64,000 nt of DNA from RI-153 sp963721725 (GCA_963721725.1 CAVRLX010000009.1:558001-622000), one strand, 5' to 3'; positions 20,320 through 29,569 are shown, counted from the stretch's first letter. Notes: generated by a model not told the origin, from the letters alone. Translations and numbers: made by a program.

Positions 20320-21287
20320 TTAGCCCGGCAGAGGCATTTTGGGGTATTTCGGCCCGCCTGCTTGAATCTCGGCGGCGCGGCGTTCTTCTTCAACGGCGAT
20401 GTAGGCGGCCACTTCCTTGCGGGCTTCGTAGCGTTTACGATCTTCCGAAAGCCAGCGTCGCGGGTCAGACGCATCCACCACGGGGCGCGCCGAGATGAGA
20501 AATCCCGTATGACCCACCATGTCGTCATCAGGGCGCAGGCGGTCAGGCACAGCTTTATAGCGGCGCAGCAACAGTTCTTCCACCTCAATATTGGCAAAAC
20601 CGCTCTCTTCCAGCGCGCCGATGAGATCAATAACTTGATCGGTGGTGGGCACAAGGCTGGCGAAAAAGCCGCCGGGACGCAATGCCTCGCGCACCGCCTC
20701 AATGTGATTCCACGGCGCGGCGCACGTCCAAAAAGACGGCATCGACCCCGCGTTGCGCGAAAGCCATCGCCAATCGAGCCTAGATGCATCTCCACATGGT
20801 CCAACAGCCCTGTGCGCTCCAAGTTTTCACGGGCAATGGTGTAGTTTTCCGGGCGCACTTCATAGGTATAGACTTTGCCGCCGGGCGAAATCGTCCACGC
20901 CAGCGCAATCGTGAGCGCGCCGCTGCCTGTGCCCGCTTCGATCACATGACTGCCTGCCCGCAGGCTCAGACGATGGATCAGATAGGCCGCATCTTTGGGA
21001 TAGATGATCTGGGTGTTGCGCTTGATGCGGGTCATGAGATCGGAGAGAGAAGGCTCCATCAGCAACATCGGGTGACCGATCTGGCTATAGACCGTGGTTC
21101 CCAGGGGCTGCCCAATCAGATCCGAGTGTTCCAAGTGGCCGAGATTGGTGTAAAACCGGCGACCGGGGTGCAGTTCAATCAGGTAACGTTTCCCGGCATC
21201 GGTGACCAGAATCACCAGTTGCCCGGCAATTGTGATGGCAGATCGGCGGGAAACCCAGGGATAGGCATGGGGCGTGGCGTCGCTCAC
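20320..21287 (-). CDS. trmI: tRNA (adenine-N1)-methyltransferase, TrmI-like, one frameshift
   Basis: AdoMet-dependent methyltransferase that makes m1A58 in the tRNA T-loop. N-terminal beta domain (GQLVILVTDAGKRYLIELHP), then the class I fold: PKDAAYLIHRLSLRAGSHVI, motif I EAGTGSGALTIAL, EVRPENYTIARENLER. The frame shifts near 20745-20760, and the C-terminal half reads EAVREALRPGGFFASLVPTT then FANIEVEELLLRRYKAVPD and PDDDMVGHTGFLISARPV. Total about 320 residues. The substrate assignment is by family resemblance to bacterial TrmI. It is the last badly frameshifted gene of the block that starts near 7.2 kb. Confidence 0.8.
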
Positions 21288-21493
21288 AGGTTCTCTTTGC
21301 TCCGAATAGATGGCGGCTGCTTAATGGCCGCATTATACCCCAGCCGCGGGGAGCGCCCAAGCCAGCGCTGTCTCAACGGGATCGCGCGCATGGAGTCTGG
21401 CGGATGATCCCAAAAATTGCTGAAAACTCGGCCTCTTGATATTGTCTGTGCATACGTCTGCTTGTTTATCCATGCTTGACAGGAGGAAGCTTG

Positions 21494-22482
21494 ATGCGTA
21501 AACCGATAAGGATGTGGGCGGTATTCATAATGGCGCTGTGGCTCTTGGCGGGGTGTGCGCCCGCGCGGGCACGTCTCTTTCCGAATCCATGGGCAGCGAC
21601 GAGTTATACTTTGATTTGCCTGTGCTGGTCATTGATTTTGATAACGTCGGCCAGGCGTCGATTAACCTGCCCGCCGCCCAATTGGGCGCATCGTCGGGGA
21701 TCAATCTGGACGCTCTGGCCCTGTCGCCAGAATGGGTTGGCTATTTCACCACGGCCAATATCCAACATTTGCAGATCATCAACGACGCCCAGGGGTTGAC
21801 CATTTTGGTCAACGGACAGCCTGTGCCGTCGCTGGTTTGGGATGAAGATTCGCTGGTGGCAACCGCCGAGACTGTGGGCAGTCTGGGGATTGCCCTGCCT
21901 GTGCTGGACAAAGTGTTGCCGTTGGTGCAACAGATGGGGCTTGGGATTGCGCTGCGTTTTCCGCTGGGCGACGGTGTGGATGTGATCCCGCTGGGGCAGA
22001 TTACTGAAAGTCCGGCGGCGGCCACGGCCCAACAGGTGCAACAGGAATTTCTGGCTGCCGTGGGCACGCCGCCGCGCATTAACCTGCCCGTGGTCTATGA
22101 TGCCGAGGGGAATTTCACCGTGGGCGATCTGAGCGCCGCCGAGTTGACCGCCTTGACCGGCGCTTCGTTGGATGCGCTGAAACTGGATGCTGGTCTGATC
22201 GCAAATCTCACTGCCGCCGGCGTCAAGACCATGAGCTTTGAAACCGCCCCCGATGGCATTCACATGGCTGTCAACGGTCAGCCCTTGCCCACGATCTCGT
22301 GGGGGCGTGGCGAACTCCAAAATGTGATTGACATTGCCAGCCAATCGGGGCTGCTGCAAGCGGCTCGGCCCGATCTGGACATTGCCAGCATTCTGGAAAC
22401 CGTGGAAAGCCTGCTGCCGGTGATCCAGACCGCCGACGCCTCGATTATGATCTTCCTGCCCGGTTCGGCGTTGGGAAATTAG
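21494..22482 (+). CDS. Hypothetical lipoprotein with two related halves, one frameshift
   Basis: Start ATG 21494 after AGGAGG (MRKPIRMWAVFIMALWLLAG), lipobox LLAGC. The frame changes around 21570-21600; the mature protein then reads SDELYFDLPVLVIDFDNVGQ onward. Two halves of about 140 residues resemble each other: INLPAAQLGASSGINLDALA with GLTILVNGQPVPSLVWDEDS, and INLPVVYDAEGNFTVGDLSA with GIHMAVNGQPLPTISWGRGE. Both share VNGQPxPxxxW. No named domain is recognised. Exported and membrane-anchored on the outside; the repeated module may be a binding domain. Terminates before the convergent amidase at 22505. Confidence 0.7.
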
Positions 22483-22504
22483 CCAATATACGCACCTAAC
22501 CGGG

Positions 22505-24155
22505 TTACGATTCAAAAATTGGTGCGCGCCGCGCCTGGAGTTGGCCTTCCAGCGCATAGGCCAGGCGGATCAGCATCGGCTCGCTATAGGCCCGCCCCAT
22601 GAAGGTGATCCCCACAGGCAGACCCGCTACAAAACCAGCCGGGATGGCGATCAGCGGATAGCCCGCCACCGCTGCCGGGCGTGAACTGCTTCCGGTGAAG
22701 CGATCCCCATTTTCATAATCAATTTCCCAGGCCGGTCCGCCCGTGGGCGCAACCAGCGCGTCCAGGTGATAGTGATCCATCACAGCGTCGATACCCTCTT
22801 GGCGGGCCATCCGTTGTCCAGTTGCCAGCGCCTCCAAATAATCAGGATCGGTAAGCGGCCCTTTGGCTTCGGCCATTTCAAAGATTTCTTGCCCAAAGTG
22901 GGCCAATTCTTGATCGGCGTGGGCAGTATTAAAGGCAATCAGATCGGACAAGGTGGCGGGCTGCGGGTAATCACGGTCCACGGCCACGCGCGTCGCCAAA
23001 TAATCAGCCAGATCGGCTTTGAACTCGGTGAGCAAAACAGCCCACTCACTTTCGCCCATGCGCAAATCTTCCGCCGTGGGAATGTCCGCCGGGTCGATGA
23101 TCTCGGCCCCGGCCCGGCGCATGGCGTCAAGCGCCGTTTCGATCACGGCGTCTGTCTCGGCGTGGACGCCGAAAAAGCCAGCGCGGGCCACACCAATACG
23201 CGCCCCGCGCAGACCATCGGCATTAAGAAACTGGGTATAGTCGGCCACAAACTTGCCCGCTGATGTCGCCGTCATGGGATCACGCACATCAACGCCCACC
23301 AGCGCGCCCAGCACCAGCGCAGCGTCTGTCACTGTGCGCGTCATTGGCCCCACGGTATCCTGACTGTGCGCAATCGGGATCACCCCGGCACGGCTGACCA
23401 GCCCCACCGTGGGTTTGAGACCGACAATGCCACAGCGCCCCGCCGGGCAGACAATTGAGCCGTCGGTCTCGGTGCCCAGGGCAAAGGGGACAAGATCGGC
23501 CGCCACCGCCACGCCAGATCCCGAACTGGAGCCGCACGGGCTGTGGGTGGGCAAATAGGGGTTGCGACACTGACTGCCGCGCCCGCTCCATCCGCTGCTG
23601 GAATGGGTGGAGCGGAAGTTGGCCCATTCGCTCATATTGGCCTTGCCCAGGATCACGGCCCCGGCGGCGCGGCAAGCGGGCAGCCACGGTGGCATCCTGA
23701 GCCGGTTTGGAGCCAAGCAGCGCCAGCGATCCCGCCGTGGTCTGCATCTTGTCCGCGGTGTCGATGTTATCTTTGAGCAGCACCGGGATGCCGTGGAGCG
23801 GTCCGCGCAGCTTCCCGGCAGCGCGCTCTCGGTCGCGTTCGGCGGCGATGGCCTCGGCGTCGGGGTTGATCTCGATCACCGAGCGCAGTTCTGGCCCGGC
23901 CCAATCAATGGCTTTAATGGCGGCGATATAGTCGCGGACAAGCGTCTGGCTGGTAACAGATGCGCGGGCCAGGGCGTTTTGCAGATCGGCAATGGTGGCT
24001 TCGTGTAGGTATGGGTACATAACGGTCTCGGTGGGTGATGGGAAGGATGAACGACAGGCAGCCAGGGCAACCCCGGCCAAGCTGCCCATACTGTAGCGGA
24101 GAAAGGCCCGGCGATCAAGCATGGGTCGATCCAAAACCATTGCTCCTTTTGCCAT
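22505..24155 (-). CDS. Exported amidase (amidase signature family), one frameshift
   Basis: N-terminus carries a twin-arginine signal (MLDRRAFLRYSMGSLAGVAL) ending in the lipobox ALAAC. The amidase signature enzyme follows: catalytic Lys in GIPVLLKDNIDTADKMQTTA, cis-Ser in THSPCGSSSGSGVAVAADLV, and nucleophile Ser in LGTETDGSIVCPAGRCGIVG. The frame shifts near 23680, between DATVAARLPRR and AAGAVILGKANMSEWANF. C-terminal strand PLIAIPAGFVAGLPVGIT. About 545 residues. Start could be ATG 24155, 24140 or 24122; the last places the RR pair closest to the N-terminus. Hydrolyses an amide outside the cytoplasm; substrate unknown. Confidence 0.85.
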
Positions 24156-24304
24156 AACGATTCTAGGCGCGACGCGCCCATATCGTTACTTTTTGACAAC
24201 ACTTTTTGACAACGCGGTGGGCAGACTTACCCAGATAGACGCTCCATAGTATGATGCGATTGTCCTTTATTGACTCTCTACCCTTACAACCCCAGGAGAC
24301 CGCT

Positions 24305-25168
24305 ATGAGACTTGGCGTGGTCGGCATGACCCCCGCAGATTTTCGCACGATTTCGGCCCAACACTTGGATGCAATCCAGGCACTCGACCTCACCGGCGTG
24401 GGTTTTCACGCCCCGGGCGATCAACTGGCGCAGATCAGCGCGGCAGAGTGCAGCCAAGTGCGGCAAACCTTTGCCGCCGCCGGAATGGATCTGGTGCAGT
24501 TTGGGATCGGCTATCGCGATCGCCTGTTTGATCCCGACGCCGCAACGCGTGACCGTGTTGTTAATGTCATCGCCCGTGGCGTTGATGTGGCAGCCGCATT
24601 GGGCGCACAGGCGTGTCTGATCCGCACGGGCAGCCTCAGCCCACGGGGATCGTATAGCCCCGCCCGTGAGAATCACAGCGCCGAGAGCCGCGCCCGGCTG
24701 GTCGAGACGTTGCGCCGCGTGGCCGATCATGCGGAAGCGGCCGGGCAGACCGTGGTCATCGAGACCCATTTGTTGACGATTATGGATTCGCCAGAGACCA
24801 ATCGCGATGTGATCACTGCCGTGGGCAGCCAGCGCCTGACTGTGGTCATGGACTTTGTTAACCATTTTCAGACGCTGGCCCAGGTTTACCAAAGCACGGA
24901 TCGGCTCAACCATATTTTCGATCTTATGGGGCCGATTGCCCCCGTAGGCCATTTCAAAGACATTCGCCCCGGCGAGGGATTGGTGCTACACCTGGACGAG
25001 GCCATCCCTGGCGAGGGCGAGTTGGATTTGATCACGGCGTTGCGCCGCTGGCAGGCCATCCGCCCCGACGGCTACATGCTGCTCGAACATCTGCCCAACG
25101 AGCAGTATCCGCTGGCAAGCCGGAACGCGCATCAGATCGCACAGGCCGCGGGGGTGGAGGTGAGATAA
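24305..25168 (+). CDS. Sugar phosphate isomerase/epimerase-like TIM barrel
   Basis: 287 residues from ATG 24305, preceded by CCCAGGAGACC. AP-endonuclease-2-type barrel: start MRLGVVGMTPADFRTISAQH, strand QTVVIETHLLTIMDSPE with a metal-ligand Glu, LTVVMDFVNHFQTLAQVYQS with Asp and His, GHFKDIRPGEGLVLHLDEAI with His and Asp, and LLEHLPNEQYPLASRNAH with the last Glu. Such enzymes epimerise or isomerise keto-sugars or inositols. Upstream, ACTTTTTGACAAC is directly repeated at about 24186-24212. Convergent with the SDR gene; a hairpin lies between. Confidence 0.8.
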   Translation: MRLGVVGMTPADFRTISAQHLDAIQALDLTGVGFHAPGDQLAQISAAECSQVRQTFAAAGMDLVQFGIGYRDRLFDPDAATRDRVVNVIARGVDVAAALGAQACLIRTGSLSPRGSYSPARENHSAESRARLVETLRRVADHAEAAGQTVVIETHLLTIMDSPETNRDVITAVGSQRLTVVMDFVNHFQTLAQVYQSTDRLNHIFDLMGPIAPVGHFKDIRPGEGLVLHLDEAIPGEGELDLITALRRWQAIRPDGYMLLEHLPNEQYPLASRNAHQIAQAAGVEVR

Positions 25169-25220
25169 GGAGTAAGGAGTAAATTGGGTTGACGAAACCT
25201 TACTCCTTACTCCTTACTCC
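25166..25220. terminator. Bidirectional hairpin of 7-base repeats between convergent genes
   Basis: TAAGGAGTAAGGAGTAA at 25166-25182 and TTACTCCTTACTCCTTACTC from 25200 form a 17-bp stem made of the heptamer GGAGTAA. It begins on the stop codon of the barrel gene and ends at the stop of the SDR gene. Similar heptamers occur near 43945-43965. Confidence 0.6.
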
Positions 25221-25976
25221 CTATCTTGTGAACAACGTCCGCCGCACGTAATCGGCATCATCCGAGGCCAGATAGGCCAGCAGCCGCGCCACGCCCGCCG
25301 GATCACCCAAGTGTGAGTTGGTGACCAGTTCATCGAAATTCTGGCCCTGGCGGTCGGCCTGGGACTGGATCACGCTAAGTTTTAACTCGGTTTGGATGCC
25401 GCCGGGACAGACCACGTTGACACGGATGTTGCGGGAGGCCAGATGGCCGGCCAGGGTCATGCCCAGACCGTTGACCGCGCCTTTGCTGGTTCCATAGGCA
25501 ATGGATGAACTGCCGCCGATGACACCCGCCCCTGATGCAATCAAAATCATCACGCCCTTGTTGGATGCCGCCAACAGGGGCGTGGCATATTTGGTACATA
25601 AAAACGAGCCACGCACGTTGACATCCATCACAAAATCGAAGGTCTCCACCGGGAACTCTTCGGGCTGAAGGTATGGCCCCAGCAACACCCCCGCCGCGCA
25701 GATCAGCACGTCGAGCCGTCCGTGGGCGGCGGTCACGTCGGCAAAAAGTGACTGCACCGCTTCATCCGAGCGCACATCCACCGCGCGGGACTCGGCCTGA
25801 CCCCCCTCGGCGCGGATCGATGCCGCCACGGCTTCGCCCTTATCGGCTTTGACGTCCACCACAATTACGCTGGCGCCGCGGCGGGCACACAGGCGGGCTG
25901 TGGCTTCGCCAATGCCCTGGGCTGCACCAGTAATCAGAATAATTTTGCCGCGAATATCGGCGATAATGTCGTCCAT
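25221..25976 (-). CDS. Short-chain dehydrogenase/reductase
   Basis: 251 residues from ATG 25976. NAD(P) loop KIILITGAAQGIGEATARLC; VDVKADKGEAV at the second strand with acidic residue, which favours NAD; DVLICAAGVLLGPYL (NAG-like motif here CAAG); catalytic Ser in IASGAGVIGGSSSIAYGTSK with Tyr and Lys in YGTSK; C-terminal RVNVVCPGGIQTEL. The start shares one base with the stop of the upstream Dabb gene (TAATG), so the pair is translationally coupled. The alcohol or sugar substrate cannot be told. Confidence 0.9.
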   Translation of the reverse strand: MDDIIADIRGKIILITGAAQGIGEATARLCARRGASVIVVDVKADKGEAVAASIRAEGGQAESRAVDVRSDEAVQSLFADVTAAHGRLDVLICAAGVLLGPYLQPEEFPVETFDFVMDVNVRGSFLCTKYATPLLAASNKGVMILIASGAGVIGGSSSIAYGTSKGAVNGLGMTLAGHLASRNIRVNVVCPGGIQTELKLSVIQSQADRQGQNFDELVTNSHLGDPAGVARLLAYLASDDADYVRRTLFTR

Positions 25977-26296
25977 TAGGCTTTGCTCCAATAGTCGAAG
26001 ACGAGAACTTTGGCAAGATGCGGGCGCAGCACAGCCCCAAACGCTTTGTGATCGGAGTGTGGCAGATAGTCGGCGCGGCCTGCTTCGTCGGCGAAAGTGA
26101 CAAAAAAGCAGTGGGTGAACCCGTCGGCCTTGCCCTCTATGCTGACGTCCGTTCCCCATTCAAAGTCTTGAATGGCGCTAATCTTGGCGGGCAGGGCGCG
26201 GAAAGCGTTTTCGATTTCCTGGATTTGGGCAGGCGGCGTGCCTTCTTTGAACTGGAAAAGCACCACATGGCGCAGCCGTTGCGCAGAGTCGGTCAT
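25976..26296 (-). CDS. Dabb (stress-responsive alpha/beta barrel) family protein
   Basis: 106 residues, begins MTDSAQRLRHVVLFQFKEGT. The family pattern is clear: HVVLFQFKEGTPPAQIQEIE, then IQDFEWGTDVSIEGKADGF, THCFFVTFADEAGRADYLPH and the end PHLAKVLVFDYWSKA. Dimeric ferredoxin-like fold; some members are aldehyde-binding or cyclase-like enzymes in sugar or polyketide pathways, many have no assigned role. Coupled to the SDR gene downstream by one-base overlap. Confidence 0.85.
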   Translation of the reverse strand: MTDSAQRLRHVVLFQFKEGTPPAQIQEIENAFRALPAKISAIQDFEWGTDVSIEGKADGFTHCFFVTFADEAGRADYLPHSDHKAFGAVLRPHLAKVLVFDYWSKA

Positions 26297-26335
26297 GGTT
26301 TGTCCTTTGGGGTTGGTGTGATGAAGTGTATTTGG

Positions 26336-26560
26336 TTAGATATCTCGCGGTTCGAGGAGTACGAAAATTCCTCGCAAAATTTGCGCCGTGAGACGTGATG
26401 AAAGCGTCGTTACCTTCTCTCCCAAAGCGTTTCGGTCCACGGTGAGAAGCTGTGTAATAACGTTGTTTTGAACGACCACACAGGGCCGCAGATAGCCTGG
26501 GCCAGAGCTAACTGGCTCACCCAGATTAACCCAGTAGAGGTCACCTTGTTGGATGGGCAT
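26336..26560 (-). CDS. MazF/PemK-type toxin with internal deletion
   Basis: 74 residues instead of about 110. Begins as a normal MazF (MPIQQGDLYWVNLGEPVSSG, then GYLRPCVVVQNNV) and ends as one (TVDRNALGEKVTTLSSRLTA, QILRGIFVLLEPRDI), but the roughly 35 residues that normally join them are missing in frame. The missing part would hold the conserved Thr/Ser strand next to the catalytic site and the central dimer strands. Function as an RNase is therefore doubtful. It directly follows an antitoxin-like gene. The reading frame is intact, so this is not one of the indel errors. Confidence 0.8.
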   Translation of the reverse strand: MPIQQGDLYWVNLGEPVSSGPGYLRPCVVVQNNVITQLLTVDRNALGEKVTTLSSRLTAQILRGIFVLLEPRDI

Positions 26561-26562
26561 AA

Positions 26563-26820
26563 CTATGACCCGTTGTCATCCAATAAGCGTCCCAAATGGC
26601 GACGGCCCTGTTCAAGAAATGCAAGATCTTCTTGGGTCGGTTCATCCGCATAAACTACGTTTAATTCTCGCAGAAGTTCTTGGTTTTCATACCGGCGCAC
26701 AAATTCTTGTAAGGCGCGCGCATAGAGTGCACTTCGGGAGATCTCAAGGGCGGCTGCAATTTGATCGGCCTTTTGGAAAAGCTCATCTTCAACTGAAATT
26801 GCAGTCTTTGTGTTGGGCAT
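26563..26820 (-). CDS. Ribbon-helix-helix antitoxin (MazE-type)
   Basis: 85 residues. N-terminal RHH fold: MPNTKTAISVEDELFQKADQ followed by IAAALEISRSALYARALQEF, the usual DNA-binding strand and two helices. The C-terminal tail (VVYADEPTQEDLAFLEQGRR) is acidic and would wrap the toxin. The gene precedes the truncated MazF by two bases, the classical order for this type II pair, and probably autoregulates the operon. Confidence 0.8.
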   Translation of the reverse strand: MPNTKTAISVEDELFQKADQIAAALEISRSALYARALQEFVRRYENQELLRELNVVYADEPTQEDLAFLEQGRRHLGRLLDDNGS

Positions 26821-26868
26821 GTGTGTTCATTCCATTTTTCAGCAAGAAGAGTAGGATATCGCCCCGGC

Positions 26869-27285
26869 TTAAAACGCGCTTTCGCCGCGGGCCGTGCGCC
26901 GCTGCGGGGAATGCTCCACCAATTGCATGAGTTCGATCTGATTGAGATCGGGATCTTTGACCCACGCTTGCAGGTTGCCGTCTTTGCCCTCTTTGAGCGC
27001 TCGCCAGATCTCGATCCCGTTGGCTTCGAGATTGGCAACTTCGGCCTGAATGTCGTCGCTGACGAGGCAGAGGTGCATAAAGCTGCCTTTGGCCTCGTCG
27101 GGTTCCGCCCCGCCGGGGAAGAGTTCGAGGAAACGGTCGCCGCTGACATGCAGATAGATCAGCATTAGCGAGCCGTCGTCCCGGTGCAGGCGAAAAGATT
27201 CTTCGATGCCCAGCAGTTTGTAGAAAGCCAGCGCTTTGTCAATGTCGTGACAGCGGAAGGCAGAATGACCGAGGTCGGTGATCAT
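26869..27285 (-). CDS. VOC-family (glyoxalase-like) protein
   Basis: 138 residues from ATG 27285 after CACAGGAGACAACCCC. Two beta-alpha-beta-beta-beta modules: MITDLGHSAFRCHDIDKALA, LMLIYLHVSGDRFLELFPGG, FMHLCLVSDDIQAEVANLEA, and AWVKDPDLNQIELMQLVEHS. Metal ligands expected at His 7, Glu 54, His 71 and Glu 119 are present. Resembles lactoylglutathione lyase or dioxygenase relatives; substrate unknown. Repeat copy B lies about 80 bases upstream of the start. Confidence 0.85.
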   Translation of the reverse strand: MITDLGHSAFRCHDIDKALAFYKLLGIEESFRLHRDDGSLMLIYLHVSGDRFLELFPGGAEPDEAKGSFMHLCLVSDDIQAEVANLEANGIEIWRALKEGKDGNLQAWVKDPDLNQIELMQLVEHSPQRRTARGESAF

Positions 27286-27365
27286 GGGGTTGTCTCCTGT
27301 GATTGGGTGATTAAGAAAGTGGCCGCATAGTGTATGCGTTGAAGTCGTCTAATCTCTGCAATTTT

Positions 27366-27459
27366 GTAACTATACAGGTCTAGGGTGCGACGCACTCGCC
27401 AGCAGTAGAACGGTTGTAAAAAGCGTGTGTAGCGAGTGCGTCGCCCCTGAATAGGTACG
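27366..27459 (-). repeat. Palindromic dispersed element, copy B
   Basis: Reverse orientation of the element at 2002. Left arm GGGTGCGACGCACTCGCCA ends at 27400; right arm AGCGAGTGCGTCGCCCC at 27431-27447, with mismatches. Read on the minus strand the centre is CTACACACGCTTTTTACAAC, matching copy A. Located between the VOC and Gfo/Idh genes. Confidence 0.85.
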
Positions 27460-27573
27460 CAATTTTTTAGTTGTTTTACGCTGATTCTTATACTATTCGT
27501 TGAACGAAGCACAACGGAAGCGGTACGGGCGCATGTTGGCTGCGCCCAGTGGGTTCAGCAAGCAGAACCCCTA

Positions 27574-28659
27574 CTATCTGTATAACGCCTGCGCCACCAT
27601 CGCCTGCACATCCACCACACGGCGCTCGGCGCTGGCGGTCATGGCGGCGAACATCATGGCGGCGGATTGGAGGTTGTCGCTGAGTACGGTGGCGGGGGCG
27701 TCGCCGCCGTCGAGCCAATCGAGAAACTGCGCGCCAATGGCATGGTGACCTTCCCATTGGGGCTTTTCGGCGGCCACTTCCCGGCTGATCAACGTGTTGC
27801 CCGGCCCGCGCTCTTCCACACGCACAATGTGATCTTTGTCCAGCACCGCCGCGCCGCCTTCACACTCGACACGATAATATTCGCTGTGCCAGCTATTGGT
27901 CTTGCCCGTCTCTAAATTGTTGCCTTCATAGGTGGCAAAGCTGCCACCATCCATCTGCATGAGAAAGAGGCCGCACGGTTCGCCCACAAATGACTCGCTG
28001 CCCGTGAAGAGGGTATTGCCGCCGCGGATCTGGCCGGGATGCCATTCGTAGCCAGTCATGGTGCGGCAGTTGGCCCCGGTCAGGTTGCGCAACTGGTCAA
28101 AGTGATGAATCGTCGCCTCCACGAGCAGCGAATGGGGCATTTCGTGGCGGAAGCGTGCCCCCCAGGAGAGAAAAGTGCGATAGTCCGAGGCATAGCGGCA
28201 GACGGCATAGTTCACCGCGCCCAACTCGGCCACGGCTTTTTTGAGCGTGAGAATGCGCGGCGTGTAGCGGTAATTCTGTGTCACCATCATGCGCACGCCC
28301 GCCTTTTGCACAGCCTGGGCAATCGCGCAACAATCCTCCCAAGTGTCGGCAATCGGCTTTTCCGACATAATCGCCAAGCCCTGCGCGCAGGCCAGTTCCA
28401 CGGCTTGGCGGTGAAATTGCGGCGGTGTCACAATGCAGCAAAAGTCGGCCTCGACGGTTGCGAACGCCTCGGCCACATCGGTGAAGCGCCGTTCGGGGGG
28501 CACGCCCACCCGATCCCCGGCGCGCTGGAGCAACTCGGCGTTGACATCCACCAGCGCGGCAAATTCCATGCGCGCGCTGTGCGCTTGCCAAACGGCGTTG
28601 ATCCAATGGCTCGCCATGCCGCCTGTGCCGATCATCAAACAGCGATGTTTCGCAGCCAT
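27574..28659 (-). CDS. Gfo/Idh/MocA-family oxidoreductase
   Basis: 361 residues from ATG 28659 (AAAGG upstream). Rossmann start KHRCLMIGTGGMASHWINAV, then AALVDVNAEL; the signature EKP loop appears as GLAIMSEKPIADTWEDCCAI; C-terminal domain with TQNYRYTPRILTLKKAVAEL, HDSLL-like region MPHSLLVEATIHHFDQLRNL with the conserved His pair, and GNTLFTGSESFVGEPCGLFL. Uses NAD(P) to oxidise sugars or inositols. Followed by an isolated hairpin and PurU in the same direction. Substrate not deducible. Confidence 0.88.
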   Translation of the reverse strand: MAAKHRCLMIGTGGMASHWINAVWQAHSARMEFAALVDVNAELLQRAGDRVGVPPERRFTDVAEAFATVEADFCCIVTPPQFHRQAVELACAQGLAIMSEKPIADTWEDCCAIAQAVQKAGVRMMVTQNYRYTPRILTLKKAVAELGAVNYAVCRYASDYRTFLSWGARFRHEMPHSLLVEATIHHFDQLRNLTGANCRTMTGYEWHPGQIRGGNTLFTGSESFVGEPCGLFLMQMDGGSFATYEGNNLETGKTNSWHSEYYRVECEGGAAVLDKDHIVRVEERGPGNTLISREVAAEKPQWEGHHAIGAQFLDWLDGGDAPATVLSDNLQSAAMMFAAMTASAERRVVDVQAMVAQALYR

Positions 28660-28695
28660 AGATTGACCTTTCTTACAGATGAATGAATAGCTCAG

Positions 28696-28724
28696 AAGTC
28701 GAACCTTTCTGAAAAGTTCGACTT
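28696..28724 (+). repeat. Hairpin AAGTCGAACCTTT family, copy 1
   Basis: AAGTCGAACCTTT (28696-28708) and AAAAGTTCGACTT (28712-28724) form a 13-bp stem with a one-base difference. Nearly the same sequence is found at 34907. It lies between PurU (stop 28733) and the Gfo/Idh start, likely a transcript end for PurU; there is no clear U tail. Confidence 0.6.
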
Positions 28725-28732
28725 GTGTAGAC

Positions 28733-29569
28733 TCACGCAAACACAATCGTGCGGTTGCCCGTGAGGAATACCCGCTCCGCCAATACCAATTGCAGGGCGC
28801 GGGAAAGCACGATCTTTTCCACATCGCGGCCAGCCTGTGCCATGTCAGTTGCGCGCAACGTATGGTTCACGGGGATCACGTCTTGGGCAATGATGGGGCC
28901 GGTGTCCAGTTCGTCGGTGACAAAGTGAGCCGTGGCCCCGATGAGTTTGACGCCCCGTTCAAAGGCTTGGCGATAGGGATCGGCCCCGATAAAGGCGGGC
29001 AGGAACGAGTGGTGAATGTTGATGATACGGTTGGGATAGGCGGCCACAAAGGCGGGCGTGAGTACACGCATATACTTTGCCAGCACCACATAATCCGGCC
29101 CGTATTGGGCCAGCAGGGCCTCCACAGTGATCTCATGATCACGGCGGCCCACGCCCACATGGCTGACTGTGTGAAAGGGGATGCCAAATTTCTCTACAAA
29201 GGGAGCCAACGTGTCATAGTTGCTGATCACGGCGGTGATCTCGGCGTTGAGTTCGTTAAACGTATGGCGCAACAGCAGATCGCCCAGCGCATGGTGCTCT
29301 TTGGTCACCAGCACCACAATGCGCCGCTTGCCGCTCTCTGCCAGCCGTACGGTTGCCGTGGCGGGCAAAAGATGGCGTACTTCGCCCAAAATTGCAGCGG
29401 CATCATGGCCGCCGCTATATTCCGTACGCATAAAGAATTGCGCCGTCTCCGAATCGACAAATTCCTGGTTGCTGATCACGTTGCAGCCGGCGCGATAGAG
29501 CACGCCGGTAGCTTTGTGAACAAGCCCCGGCTCGTCGGGACAGGTGATCAAAAGAATGTGGGTAGACAT
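28733..29569 (-). CDS. purU: Formyltetrahydrofolate deformylase
   Basis: Hydrolyses 10-formyl-THF to formate and THF, feeding purine synthesis and balancing one-carbon pools. 278 residues from ATG 29569 (ATG 29575 also possible). N-terminal ACT domain: MSTHILLITCPDEPGLVHKA with TGVLYRAGCNVISNQEF. Formyltransferase fold follows: RIVVLVTKEHHALGDLLLRH, VLAKYMRVLTPAFVAAYPNR, catalytic His in NIHHSFLPAFIGADPYRQAF, Asp in VTDELDTGPIIAQDV. All hallmark residues are present and length is normal. Neighbours are unrelated metabolic genes. Confidence 0.93.
   Translation of the reverse strand: MSTHILLITCPDEPGLVHKATGVLYRAGCNVISNQEFVDSETAQFFMRTEYSGGHDAAAILGEVRHLLPATATVRLAESGKRRIVVLVTKEHHALGDLLLRHTFNELNAEITAVISNYDTLAPFVEKFGIPFHTVSHVGVGRRDHEITVEALLAQYGPDYVVLAKYMRVLTPAFVAAYPNRIINIHHSFLPAFIGADPYRQAFERGVKLIGATAHFVTDELDTGPIIAQDVIPVNHTLRATDMAQAGRDVEKIVLSRALQLVLAERVFLTGNRTIVFA

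Noticed and set aside
26480..26500. MazF shortness as a simple sequencing error
   Set aside because: The deletion keeps frame and is about 105 bases, unlike the single-base indels elsewhere; still to be checked in reads.
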